Shown one piece after another: positions 1 through 9,381 of a DNA stretch of 64,000 bases. Numbering within the stretch: position 1 is the first letter of the stretch; every line of letters starts with the position of its first letter. Where the stretch lies: assembly GCA_963989385.1 (NCBI GenBank), contig OZ022498.1, positions 102,161,298 through 102,225,297 on the forward strand, given 5' to 3'. A program made the translations under genes and the position numbers. This DNA comes from Ctena decussata. Lineage: Eukaryota; Mollusca; Bivalvia; Lucinida; Lucinidae. The notes beneath the pieces were generated by a model. The model saw only the letters and a list, made by a program, of their open reading frames with translations. It did no database searches and was not told the DNA's origin.

Positions 1-130
1 GTAGAGAATTTACTCCTAGGTTCAGCAAATTCTTCCCTTTCAGAGTCGACCCCTATTTACATGTACAAGGGAGGGGGTCGGGGGAATGAATGAGTTGTTT
101 CCTCTGAAAGTGTACCCATTCACCTTCACG
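1..130 (+). repeat. Interspersed repeat family A, 5' fragment
   Basis: Begins at the window edge with GAGAATTTACTCCTAGG and continues through TTCCTCTGAAAGTGTACCC. The same ordered words (TTTACTCCTAGG, a GAAGGGAGG or AGGGAGGGG purine block, then TGAAAGT..ACCCATT) recur near 33650-33780 and 58010-58325. It is an old dispersed repeat of unknown class, and no ORF is seen in it. The following 130-870 stretch holds no recognisable gene or repeat. Confidence 0.5.
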
Positions 131-871
131 CAGTACAATCTTTAAGCCCAAAGCCTAAAGGTGAGGTAGAAGTACGGCCGTTTTTTCGCCGGAGATTCCC
201 AAATGGCATCAGAAAATCACATAAAAATATACGTTCGCATTTATTGTTTTAGATTAAACTAAGTGCAGTCTTTACTACATATAAAATAGACAAGAATTTA
301 ATAGTCATTATGGTAATCTCGTGTCTCGTGCAAACGGTGAGTCTGTTACAAGTTAGTAAATGTCACAAGTCTCGTGTGAACGACGGACACTAGTACCGTT
401 ATTTTCGATTAAGAAGTTTGAAAAGCTGGACGTTGTCTAACAGCAAGGTAAGTTTTGCTTAGTTTGGATATTTTCTAGATATGTATAGTGGAAATTCCCC
501 CAAAACAGTAAAAGGCCTCAGAAAGAATAAAAGGCAAACATTGCTAGGGCATATCTTGGATGGTGAGGCTATAGCTAGGCCAACATTTACGGAGTTGAAA
601 TTCGTGTCACCGGTTAAAGTGTTGTGACTAGAGATAATAGCATTTTTATATGAAAATTAAGATATGCCATGGTCAAATAATAAAGTGAAAACACATGTTC
701 ACGTCATGACCAGATATACTGCCACGGTTCAAAGAATACGGAAAAGTTTTATATGAGACCAGGTTTGTTTAAGCTTTACCTAGTGGCAAACTGACCACAG
801 AAAGCTTCTCATGTTACTCTTCTTAAAATGTAACAAAATTGTAGTAATGTTCACGCGTGTAAAACAACATA

Positions 872-1105
872 TGAGCGGCGACACGAGAAAACCAACAAAG
901 TGTGCGCCCAGCGCAGACTCAGATCAACATGGGCATTCACTCAGTCTGATCAGTCTTCGCTGTCCGCACGGAGGTAGCTCAAACCCTTAACTGTCCTTAA
1001 AGCGCACTGCCAAGACTCTAATCAAACTGGGCGGATGCCCAGGCTGATCTGAGTCTGCCCTATGCGCACAACCACTTTTTTTGGATTTCTCGTGTTGCCG
1101 GTCAC
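872..1105. mobile_element. MITE-1 palindromic element, copy 1
   Basis: The left end GAGCGGCGACACGAGAAAAC and the right end TTTCTCGTGTTGCCGGTCAC are inverted copies of each other. The interior carries the paired words GCGCCCAGCGCAGACTCAGA and TGATCTGAGTCTGC. The whole 235 bp can fold into one hairpin. About ten relatives occur in this window, so this is a non-autonomous palindromic DNA element. Compared with its siblings this copy is diverged, with several mismatches and a short deletion. No ORF is present. Confidence 0.85.
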
Positions 1106-1810
1106 ATTCTCTTACAATTGTCACTGTATTCTAAACTTCAACACATAATTGATACGAATTGAAGTTTTATTCAGAATCAGCTCATTTCAAATTTATTTCT
1201 TTATCGATTTAAGGGTGGTTAATGGTCTTGATGCTTGTATAAGCAAATACCCGAAGCCATGCATTATTAACATATGGATTTTGGGTGTTTAGACATACAG
1301 GATGGACAACGTATGTCATCATCACTTGCTTATAACGGAAAATGTCATGTGTTTCAAAAGAAAATTATCTTTGACCCAAATCATCAGGAAACAGAAAAAA
1401 TATATATCTCAGGTCTTATGAAGCCGATCTCAATGTCGTATAAAGGGTTACCCCGTGCTAATGGCGTTTGCCTGAGGTAATTGGTTTATTACCAGGACAC
1501 TTTCCAAAACTGATCTCATTATCAATCCTTCGAAGTGTCAAATTTCGGAGCTTTATTTCATAAAATGACGGCATTTGGTATAGACAAAATACATTGGGCG
1601 GGGTAACTGCGTTTTATAACATAAAAACTGGCCTTGTAAGGCCGTAGATATAGCTCATTTGAATAAGGCACAAGATAATTTTCCTCCAAACATGCGATAA
1701 TAACCATTATCGGCGCATGATAGAGAAGAACGTTGTCCAGCTTCAACATAGCTATTAGGAGAGCTCGACTCAATAAAATATTTCAGAAATAGATCAGCCC
1801 TAGCAGTTAA

Positions 1811-1928
1811 TGTTAAGTAATAAGTCACAGCTTGAGGGTAGTTGTAAAGTAGGTAATATCACGAGCGCAGAGCGCTAGTGGTATATCTACTTACAACTTA
1901 CCTACAAACTGTGGTTTATTACTCAGCA
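1811..1928. repeat. Imperfect inverted repeat, about 118 bp
   Basis: GTTAAGTAATAAGTCACAG at the left mirrors CTGTGGTTTATTACTCAGC at the right. The inner arms (GTAGTTGTAAAGTAGGTAAT and ACTTACAACTTACCTAC) also pair, around a centre GAGCGCAGAGCGCT. It is a hairpin-like repeat, possibly a decayed MITE. No gene is seen from 1106 to 2160. Confidence 0.6.
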
Positions 1929-2199
1929 TTTTAGTGCTAGAACTAAACTATTTGGAATCTTACATAAGACAGGCTGAAAAACATTCTATTCCTTTAAATT
2001 CATTTAACTTTGCCGTCATCGCGTTCATGATCCTGTCAATATTCTTAACTGTTTCTCAGATACTGTACGATTTTATGGCGATTTTAGGAAAATAAAGAGA
2101 CGTTACACCGTCTATCGCCTAGGAGTTTTCACCAAAATGTCATAAACATCTTCAGTATTAGCCAGTGAAGTCACCAAATAGGCTCTCTCGCTCAGAAAC

Positions 2200-3850
2200 A
2201 GTTAATATTTATCATTGTAAGTATTCCACACTGTCCTTAAAGGTACTCCAATTTGGGCAAAAATGGTATATTTATCATTGTTATATTCCACTCTGTCCTT
2301 CTGACAGGGTGGAAAATATCGTTAGCGAACCCAATGCGGATCAAACCGATGTATTTTTCAAAAGCACAGTGTGAAATACTAACGATGATAAGCACTCCCA
2401 TTTCGGACAGATCGAATGGTAATTCAACGTAAGTTTTCCACACTGTCAGTAGTCTGTATTTAAAGTTTCCACATTTGTTGATTTTAGACTCTATTTTTTA
2501 TTTCATTTTATTTAATAATTTTTTTTTTTTTGGGGGGGGGGGGGGGGAGGGGAGGGGGATAACATGGAATAATCTCTTAAAGGGGCGTTTCGACATTAGG
2601 TGATTTTGGTAAATTTTTAGCAAACGTGGAAGTGTCTTTCTATAGGGACGTTTCTACATTGATGTATTTGGTCAACTAGTGGCAAAATGTAGAAACTTCT
2701 CTACACAGGGGCATTCCACATATGTTTATTTCTGTGATTCTTTTCCAAAACTGTGGAAATATCAATACAAAGGATGGATGAAAAGATGGCTTGCGATTTT
2801 TACGTCCCTTTCAACAGTATTTCAGTCATATCAGGACGATGAGACTATGATAATGAAAGGCTGTGTGGAACCCCGTTTACGGTAGGAAAGATTCTCGCCT
2901 AAAGCGGGATTCTAACCCGGTCCGCTGTCTATGTATTAATCATCGTTTGTATTCTAAACTACCCAACTTGCAGTGTGTGAAATACTAAGATTGATAGATA
3001 CTCCAATGTGCACCAAATTGAAGTAGGTGTCCTTGTTAGTATTCCACATTACTGGTAGGACAGTGTGAAATATTAACAATAATAGGATCACCAAATTGGG
3101 CCAAATCGGTTTATTAATCATCGTCATTTTTCCACACTGTCCTACTGACAGTGTGGACTACTCACGGCGATAGGTACTTCAGTTTTGATCAGTCCGATGT
3201 TTTTTTTTTATCAAAGATAGTATTCAACATTGTCAAAAGGTCACTGTGGAAAACCAACGATCATAGGTACTAAAATCATGGCCAGATCGGAGTTTTATTT
3301 ATCACCAGTAGAACAGTGAGACAAGTGAGGACTTACGCTGGTAGGTACTCGAATAATTGCCAAAGCGATGCATGTATCAACGTTTATATTCCGCACTGTC
3401 CTACTTGCAATATGGAATACTAACGATGAAAGTTACTACAATTAAAGTTCAATTGGTGTTTTTATCATCGTGAGTATTTCACACTGTCATACTGGCAGTG
3501 TGCAATTCTAACGATAATTGGAACTCAGTTACCACGAAATTGAAAAACCTGTCATTGTTAGCATCCCACGATGCCAGTAGGACAGTATGGAATGCTAAGG
3601 TGATAAGTACTCCAGTTCGGGCCAAATCAGAGTATTTATCATCGTTTGTATTATACACTGCCATTAGAATATTGTGGAATACTTACTATTATAGGTTCCC
3701 CAATGTGGACCAAATCGGAGCATTTATCATTGTTGGAATTCCACACTGCCAGTAGGAAAGTGTGGAATAGTTACGATGATAGGTTCTCCAATTACGACCA
3801 TATCGGAGTATGTATCATCGTAATATTCCACACTGTCAGTAGTCCTTATC
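2200..3850. repeat. Tandem array of self-complementary units (about 85-90 bp)
   Basis: The words CCACACTGTC, CAGTGTGGAATACTAACGAT, GATAGGTACTCCAAT and GCCAAATCGGAGTATTTATC recur with a spacing near 85-90 bp, best seen from 3050 to 3850. Each unit includes an inverted core, CCACACTGTCCTAC..GACAGTGTGG, so every repeat can form a small hairpin. The array is interrupted at 2460-2950 by poly-T/poly-G (2518-2562), by ACGTTTCNACATT words and by a SINE remnant. Several short ORFs cross it, but they merely follow the repeat period and are not genes. Confidence 0.8.
2768..2945 (-). mobile_element. tRNA-derived SINE remnant (family S1)
   Basis: This matches the copy at 4740-4935 word for word in places: GGATGGATG, GGCTTGCGATTTT, TACGTCC, CAGTCATATCAGGA, GTGTGGAACCCCGTTTACGGT, then CGGGATTCTAACCCGG. 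The last word is a decayed B box on the minus strand. The tRNA-like head is truncated and mutated here, so it is only a relic. Confidence 0.6.
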
Positions 3851-3889
3851 TGACGTTTCCAGTTTTTTTTTATTTTTTATTTTTTTTTT

Positions 3890-4095
3890 TTTTTTGGAGA
3901 ATGAGGCAACGTCTCTTTATACAGACGTTTACGTCTCTTTTAAAGAGACGTTTCCACATTGTTGATTTTAGTCTATATTTGGGAAAATGTTAAAACATCT
4001 CTATATACGTACGTTTCCACAATTGTTGATTTTAGTCTAAATTTGGGAAAATGTTAAAACATCTCTATATACGTACGTTTCCACAATTGTTGGTC
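3890..4095. repeat. Short tandem duplication beside poly-T
   Basis: A 70-bp word (TTGATTTTAGTC, then ATTTGGGAAAATGTTAAAAC and ATCTCTATATACGTACGTTT) occurs twice head to tail, at about 3961-4020 and 4023-4083. It follows a poly-T run near 3865-3895. It resembles the ACGTTTC/CACATT words at 2585-2700, so both probably belong to the repeat that carries the upstream array. No coding potential is seen. The 4096-4739 stretch is unannotated non-coding sequence. Confidence 0.65.
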
Positions 4096-4739
4096 ATATC
4101 TTTTTAATGAGGAAATATCAATAATATAAAGACTAGCTCTGTGGAATACTTACAATGAAAGACGACTGGACAATACATCCGGGTTCAGTACCTGGTTTAT
4201 TTTTAACCAGTTAACGGGATGGGCGGCCATGTTCAGGGCAAGCGGGAAAAGGCTATAAGTTCGCTTGGCAAGTAAGTCAAGGGTGGAAAAGATTAAGAAG
4301 TTATTCTTAGCCTTTATTTCATCACATCGTTTTTAGAAAGCTATCATTTGCGGCATAATGCTATGTGATCTGGTGTACAATCAAGCTTTAGAATTAATAT
4401 AATTTTACTCGATTCTGCAGATGATGCCTGTCTTCAAGCGGGGTATCGAACAAATTCATGTAAATGTAACCTTTTCCAATTTACCCTTGCCTAGAAAAGG
4501 TCCTAATCGACGCAAGGTCATCATTTGGACATGCTTTGTAGTACTCGAGTACTCAATGGTACTAACGAAGTTTCGAGGCCATCAATCTATGAGACCTTAA
4601 AAAGGTTTTAAAAGTTTTAACCATGTATGGGGATGGTGGCCATATTAATCATGCTAAAAGAAATGTTTTTACGTATTTTGTTTCATTCAACCCATGAATA
4701 CACCGTGTGGAATTTGGTTACTATCGGCCAAGCGTTTCG

Positions 4740-4935
4740 GATTTAAATGGATGGATGGCTTGCGATTTTACGTCCTGTTTACGTCCTACAGTCATATCAG
4801 GATAGGCAGTAATGGAATGCTGTGTGCTAGGGAACCCCGTTTACGATTGAAATGATTCCCGCCTATAGCAGGACTTGAACCCGGGATCGCTAGATCAGTA
4901 GGCCAGCGCTTAACCTACCGAGCTACCGGGGCTCG
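4740..4935 (-). mobile_element. tRNA-derived SINE, best S1 copy in the window
   Basis: Read on the minus strand from 4934, the head starts AGCCCCGGTAGCTCGGTAGG, which contains an A-box-like TAGCTCGGTAGG. About 35 bases later comes GGGTTCAAGTCC, a near-perfect RNA polymerase III B box (positions about 4871-4882). The body continues to TCCATCCATTTAAA at 4740. Related copies lie at 2768-2945 and 50543-50745. The internal pol III promoter and multiple dispersed copies are what tRNA-derived SINEs show. It is not an intact tRNA gene, because the cloverleaf is not preserved. No clear target duplication was found. Confidence 0.75.
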
Positions 4936-6147
4936 TAGTTGTTGCAGAGGTTTCAGTCGTTAAAATTTAGACGGATGACAGCTGAGCTTGCATATTTTAT
5001 AATTTTCTCTGGATCTCGGCGAATGTGGCCAAAATACTCATGATGGCCAATACAGAGTTAAAGTATTTGTCTTTGTTGTTGTTTCAGTATAGGCTATTAA
5101 AAACCTATTTGAAACAATGGATGGCGTTAGCCAAGAAATTTTTTAATGAACAGTTATAAAAATTGAAATTTGTGATGACAAAAGGAGAGCATAGCTCTCA
5201 GGCGCTGTATTTTATCCTGTAATCACTGCGTAACTTAAAGTATCGACCACTAATGGCATCTCTAGCTAACGATGTTTTGAACAACTAGACCCAGAATGTC
5301 TGCTGACATATGAGACATTCTAAGCAACCTCCGCGTTAACCATGCCGTACACCATACATCACCGCCCATACAATCGCTTATACCAAAGTAAAATTGACGG
5401 CACTGTATTTTATAACGTCACTTCATGTTCGTTTACTGTGTATTGCACAAAACTTATGATAGGATTAAGAATGAAGAACACAGAGAATACAGAAAATTGG
5501 AATTCGTCATATCTTGATGTCACTTGGCAGGACAGGCGACAACCACGGCTTCGACTCAAATTTTTCGACAGTTTACACAATAAAACTGTGGGATCTTATA
5601 CTCTGTCATCGACTTCATTGACAAGTCACGTCCATTAACTTTAGACTGCGCATACGGACATGCAATGTTTCTCCTAGGAAGTGTGTAAAATATAAGTTTT
5701 ACCTTGCCGCTAAACAATCCTCGCTTTGTTTACATAAATTTTGTAGCCTCACTCAGCCGGAAGTTCGCCTAATTCTTTCAAAGCCCGTAAATATTGGGCC
5801 TAAAGATTGTACTGCGTGACCTTAAACTTACTTCAATCCACCTGTCAAGCGGATAAAAGTTTTGTTAGCCCATTTATGTCCACTGGACTATTCTATCATT
5901 ACAAGATGGGCGAGGCCATATGTTAATTAAGGGGTGCCTGGTTTAACGTATAACTTAAGCTGAATTACACATTCTTTTTACAAACAGTATAGACACTGAT
6001 CAGATGCCGCGTTTAGCCTATGTCCTTTTTGTGGGGCGCCAGACATTTACCCTTTAAGCACCAAAATTTATATCTGCACTTTTAAATTCAAAAAATGCCT
6101 TGTCCAAGACATTTCATATCGAGTATTCAAAGACTAGAGGTCAAACA
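4936..6147. other. Non-coding stretch without recognised features
   Basis: I see no family motif, tandem repeat or hairpin that I can support. A 98-codon ORF at 5342-5638 has no recognisable domain and no supporting context. This could be intergenic or intronic host DNA. Confidence 0.4.
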
Positions 6148-6240
6148 GCGTAGATCTACATGAGGCGGCTCATTATGAGCCGCCTCATTAGGATCTACAT
6201 GAGGCGGCTCATTATGAGCCGCCTCATTAGGATCTACGCT
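6148..6240. repeat. Double nested palindrome
   Basis: The unit ATGAGGCGGCTCATTATGAG followed by CCGCCTCATTAGGATCTAC occurs twice in tandem. Each unit is itself a near-perfect hairpin (GAGGCGGCTCAT/ATGAGCCGCCTC), and the whole stretch is also palindromic from AGCGTAGATC to GATCTACGCT. A related single version (CAGATGAGGCGGCTC..GAGCC..TACGCTG) lies at 7309-7345. No gene is seen in 6241-6960. Confidence 0.9.
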
Positions 6241-6962
6241 CTTTGCAAATTACGCTATTTTCGTCACTGGTGCTTAAAGGTTAACATGATTAATGGGATA
6301 ATGTATTCGGATAATCGCTCCTCTTGTTGAGTACAATTAAGTTAAGCCTAAGCATAAATAGACCAAATTGAACGCTTTACACCCTGCACAAACTTTTTGA
6401 ACACGATTTGGACTGACCGGTTGAAATTCCTTAAAAAAGAAGTAAATATTTTTGTTTGTTCTTAACGTTGGTCGTGTCACGAAAAACTGTCGAAGGGTAC
6501 ATGTAGATGCCAACTGCGTATGCTCAGATCAGGCTGAGCAGATGCACAATCTGGACAGAGATGAAAACGCGAATTGCTCAGGCAATAAACTAATCGGTCA
6601 GAGGTTAAAAAAGTTCTGCACATGCCCATGGGTGCGGGCTGTTTTTCATATGCGCAAGTTCCATCTGCCCGAAGGCAGATTTTTCGCTTAAAACACGACG
6701 AACAGATTGCGTTTGACCCGTGTCACACGAAAATATAACACGTACTGTCTGTCAGAACAGTGAAAGCATGGATCAGCCTGCACATCAGCTGTCAAATCAG
6801 CTTTCCCCTTTTACATGAACAGTCCGTGGGCATTAAGAAAAGCGATAACTGATCAGCCTGTGCGAATGCGCTGGTTCTGAGTCTTTGATCTTCGCATTAA
6901 CCATTTAGCACCTTTTCACTAGATGCAGTTTATAGAGGCGTACACATCCAAAATAGAATAAT

Positions 6963-7200
6963 TGAGCCGCGACACGAGAAAACCAACAATGTGGTCGTGC
7001 GCCCAGCGCAGACTCAGGTCAGTCTGGGCAGCCGACCAATTTTATCAGACTCTTTGCTTTGCGCTTAAAGGTTACCTAAGAATCTAAGCTACCTCCATGC
7101 GGACAGCGAAGACTCTGATCAGACTGGGCGGATGCCCAGGCTGTTCTGAGTCTGCGCTGGGCGCACAACCACATTGTTGGTTTTCTCGCGTCGCGGCTCT
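6963..7200. mobile_element. MITE-1 palindromic element, copy 2
   Basis: The termini TGAGCCGCGACACGAGAAAA and GTTTTCTCGCGTCGCGGCTC are inverted. The interior has GCGCCCAGCGCAGACTCAGG paired with CTGAGTCTGCGCTGGGCGC. It is full length and relatively intact. An 83-codon ORF running out of it reads the palindrome and is not a gene. Confidence 0.9.
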
Positions 7201-7617
7201 ATTTACTTTTGAAGTGACAAAAAAGCAGGCGACAAAACTCACGTCTGTAGAATTTCAAAAACTGCATCGCGCAAGCTATATTATGTTGAGAATTCAAAGG
7301 ACAGAGGCTCAGATGAGGCGGCTCTTTATGAGCCTTTACGCTGTTTAAAAATTCGAATATTTTCATTTGTGACACTTTAAGGATCAAGTTTACTCGTATA
7401 CGGACGAAGAATGATAGAGGGATATAATTGCTGTGCAAAAAACATTACCAAAACAGTGCGATTAAATAGATCTCTTGTTGCGGTATCTATTGGTAGGTCT
7501 TTTTTTTGCTACATATTCGTCATATACATAAATGTAATACTTTAAACGGCCCGATAGCCTTTGTGGACTTCATTACGAGAAATTGTAGCCAACTACTGCC
7601 ATTTGTAGAACTTGATC

Positions 7618-7857
7618 TGAGCCGCGACATGTCAAAACCAACAAAGTGGCATGTGCGCCCAGCGAAGACCCATCAGCATCCGCCCAGTCTGATCAGTAAC
7701 TTTGCTAGGCGCTAAAATGGTACATGTAGCTCAGGGTCAAAGCTAGCTCTATGCGGACAACGAAGACTCTGATCAGACTGGTCAAATGTCCAGGCTGATC
7801 TGAATCTTCGCTGGGCGCACATGCAACCTTGTCGGTTTTTTGTCCTGGCGCGGCTCA
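7618..7857. mobile_element. MITE-1 palindromic element, copy 3
   Basis: Bounded by TGAGCCGCGACATGTCAAAA and the inverted TTTTTTGTCCTGGCGCGGCTC A. The internal words GTGCGCCCAGCGAAGAC and CTTCGCTGGGCGCAC pair. Its interior differs from copy 2, so the two nearby copies are separate insertions and not a simple duplication. Confidence 0.88.
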
Positions 7858-8039
7858 TCTAATCATAAACTGTAAGAATGTACGAGAAACAGCAAGAAGC
7901 TTAGCGGGACTAAGAATTGAGCCTGAAAAAGTGCACCACTGTAAAAATATTCCCATAGATTTTACGGTAAAAGACATGGCAACTGGCTGCCAGCCCCTTT
8001 ACCGTATAACGTACGGGATACATGTAGTATCGTAACTTT

Positions 8040-8170
8040 TTATTTATTTATTTATTCAAAATTTCATGACAACATATATATACATATACATACAGTATAT
8101 ACATGTGCCATTGGCCATTGGCACATGTATATACTGTATGTATATGTATATGTTGTCATGAAATTTTGAA
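8040..8170. mobile_element. Hairpin (foldback) insertion with 10-bp target duplication
   Basis: Arms of about 52 bp run from TTCAAAATTTCATGACAACA (8055) to CATGTGCCA and mirror TGGCACATG to TTCATGAAATTTTGAA (ending 8170). The only differences are a 4-base TATA length change and an 8-base loop around GGCC. The insertion is flanked by TCGTAACTTT at 8030-8039 and again at 8171-8180. A TTTATTTATTTATT run lies between the left duplication and the arm. It has no coding capacity. The near-perfect arms imply a recent origin. Confidence 0.85.
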
Positions 8171-8742
8171 TCGTAACTTTAATTATGAAAGTGACTGTAT
8201 TTAATTGTATAAAAAAACTTCGCAATTCATCTTTTATACTTATCATAAAGAAATTAACTGCAGAATAAAAACCTTTTTGAACACGATTCAAAGCAAGGTT
8301 CATATACAGTGCAGTCATTTTCCACACTAAAAACTATGGCAATATCCTGTACTTTTTGACGGTAAAAGAGCTGGCAGCCAGTTGTCATACCATTTATCGT
8401 ACGATGTACGAAAACTTTTTACAGTGTGGCCAAGCTTGTTTGTCCTTCAGTTTTATACATGCAGCGGATCGGTAGTAAAGTGAATTTCGAAAGAATCGAA
8501 ACGGCCGACTGCCAAGTACGGTCACTGTCAAGTACGGTGTACAAACAAACCGAACATTATTCTTACCGTATTATTATGTAAACACCGGCGAATCAATAAC
8601 AAACTGAATTAAGCCCCAAAGTTTATGTTAAGTTTATGAGTGATTCACCGGAGTTAAAAACCATAAAGTCCACAAAAAAAATAAAACTCTTACATTTCTT
8701 ATAATTCCAACCCGGTCTCTCTAACAAAAAAATTGTCAGCTA

Positions 8743-9016
8743 TATCCCGGTGTGATGAGAATTCACCGGCATAAGGAATATTTCGCTTATACATGTACCA
8801 TTTTATTGCATTTGGGATTAAGCAAACTGTATAATAAGTTAGCGCTGTATAAAGATTTTACTTCCATTTTTGGTCCAAAATATTTTCATGAGAAGATTTG
8901 GCGTCAAAGCATTTATCAAGTGATGGCCACGGGATACGCATGTGAAATAAAAGAAAAGTATATGGTCATGTTCTACCGGCGAAATCTCATCACCGGCGAA
9001 TTCTCATCATACCCCG
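8743..9016. mobile_element. Short TIR element (TATC..GATGAGAATTC ends)
   Basis: The left end TATCCCGGTGTGATGAGAAT and the reverse complement of the right end, TATCGGGGTATGATGAGAAT, agree at most positions over 28 bp, continuing TC[A/G]CCGG. Internal CACCGGCGAA words repeat near the right end and also upstream at 8585. It probably uses a TA target, but only one base pair of context supports this. The 93-codon ORF spanning it is incidental. Confidence 0.6.
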
Positions 9017-9109
9017 ATACTGAAACTCTTTAAACTTTGCCGCAAAGAAAATGGTTCCAAATAGTGCCAGGTTTCTTATTAATCAAACTATAAAAACCGC
9101 TTTCTTTCC

Positions 9110-9320
9110 GCTCTAAAAGGCCCCATTGCTCTATCAGGGGTATTGCTCTATCGTGAGGTATCGCTGCAAGCTTCTTATCATAGTTTAGTTATTGTAAATG
9201 ACCATAGCTGTAGTAAAAACACCCTTGAGTTTCACATAAGGAGGTTTGAAAATGGAGTTTACTTTCGACATCATGTGCTTGAATAAAACAAATTTAGAAA
9301 GTTGAGATGGAATTGTCAGT
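9110..9320 (+). repeat. Interspersed repeat family B, copy 1
   Basis: Ordered words GGCCCCATTGCTCTA, GGTATCGCTGCAAGCTTCTT, AATGACC, AAAACACCC, AGAGTTTCACATAA or GAGTTTCACATAAG, and ACTTTCG recur at 44580-44780. The first part recurs in reverse at 19640-19755. It is a dispersed repeat of unknown class with no ORF. Confidence 0.6.
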
Positions 9321-9381
9321 AGAGTGCGAGGAACTGTCTTTATTCGGCATGATGTAAGCTTGTACCACACAATCCAGTGAT

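Noticed and set aside
5342..5638. 98-codon ORF in otherwise empty sequence
   Set aside because: No domain, no splice or polyadenylation context, and length within chance for this base composition.
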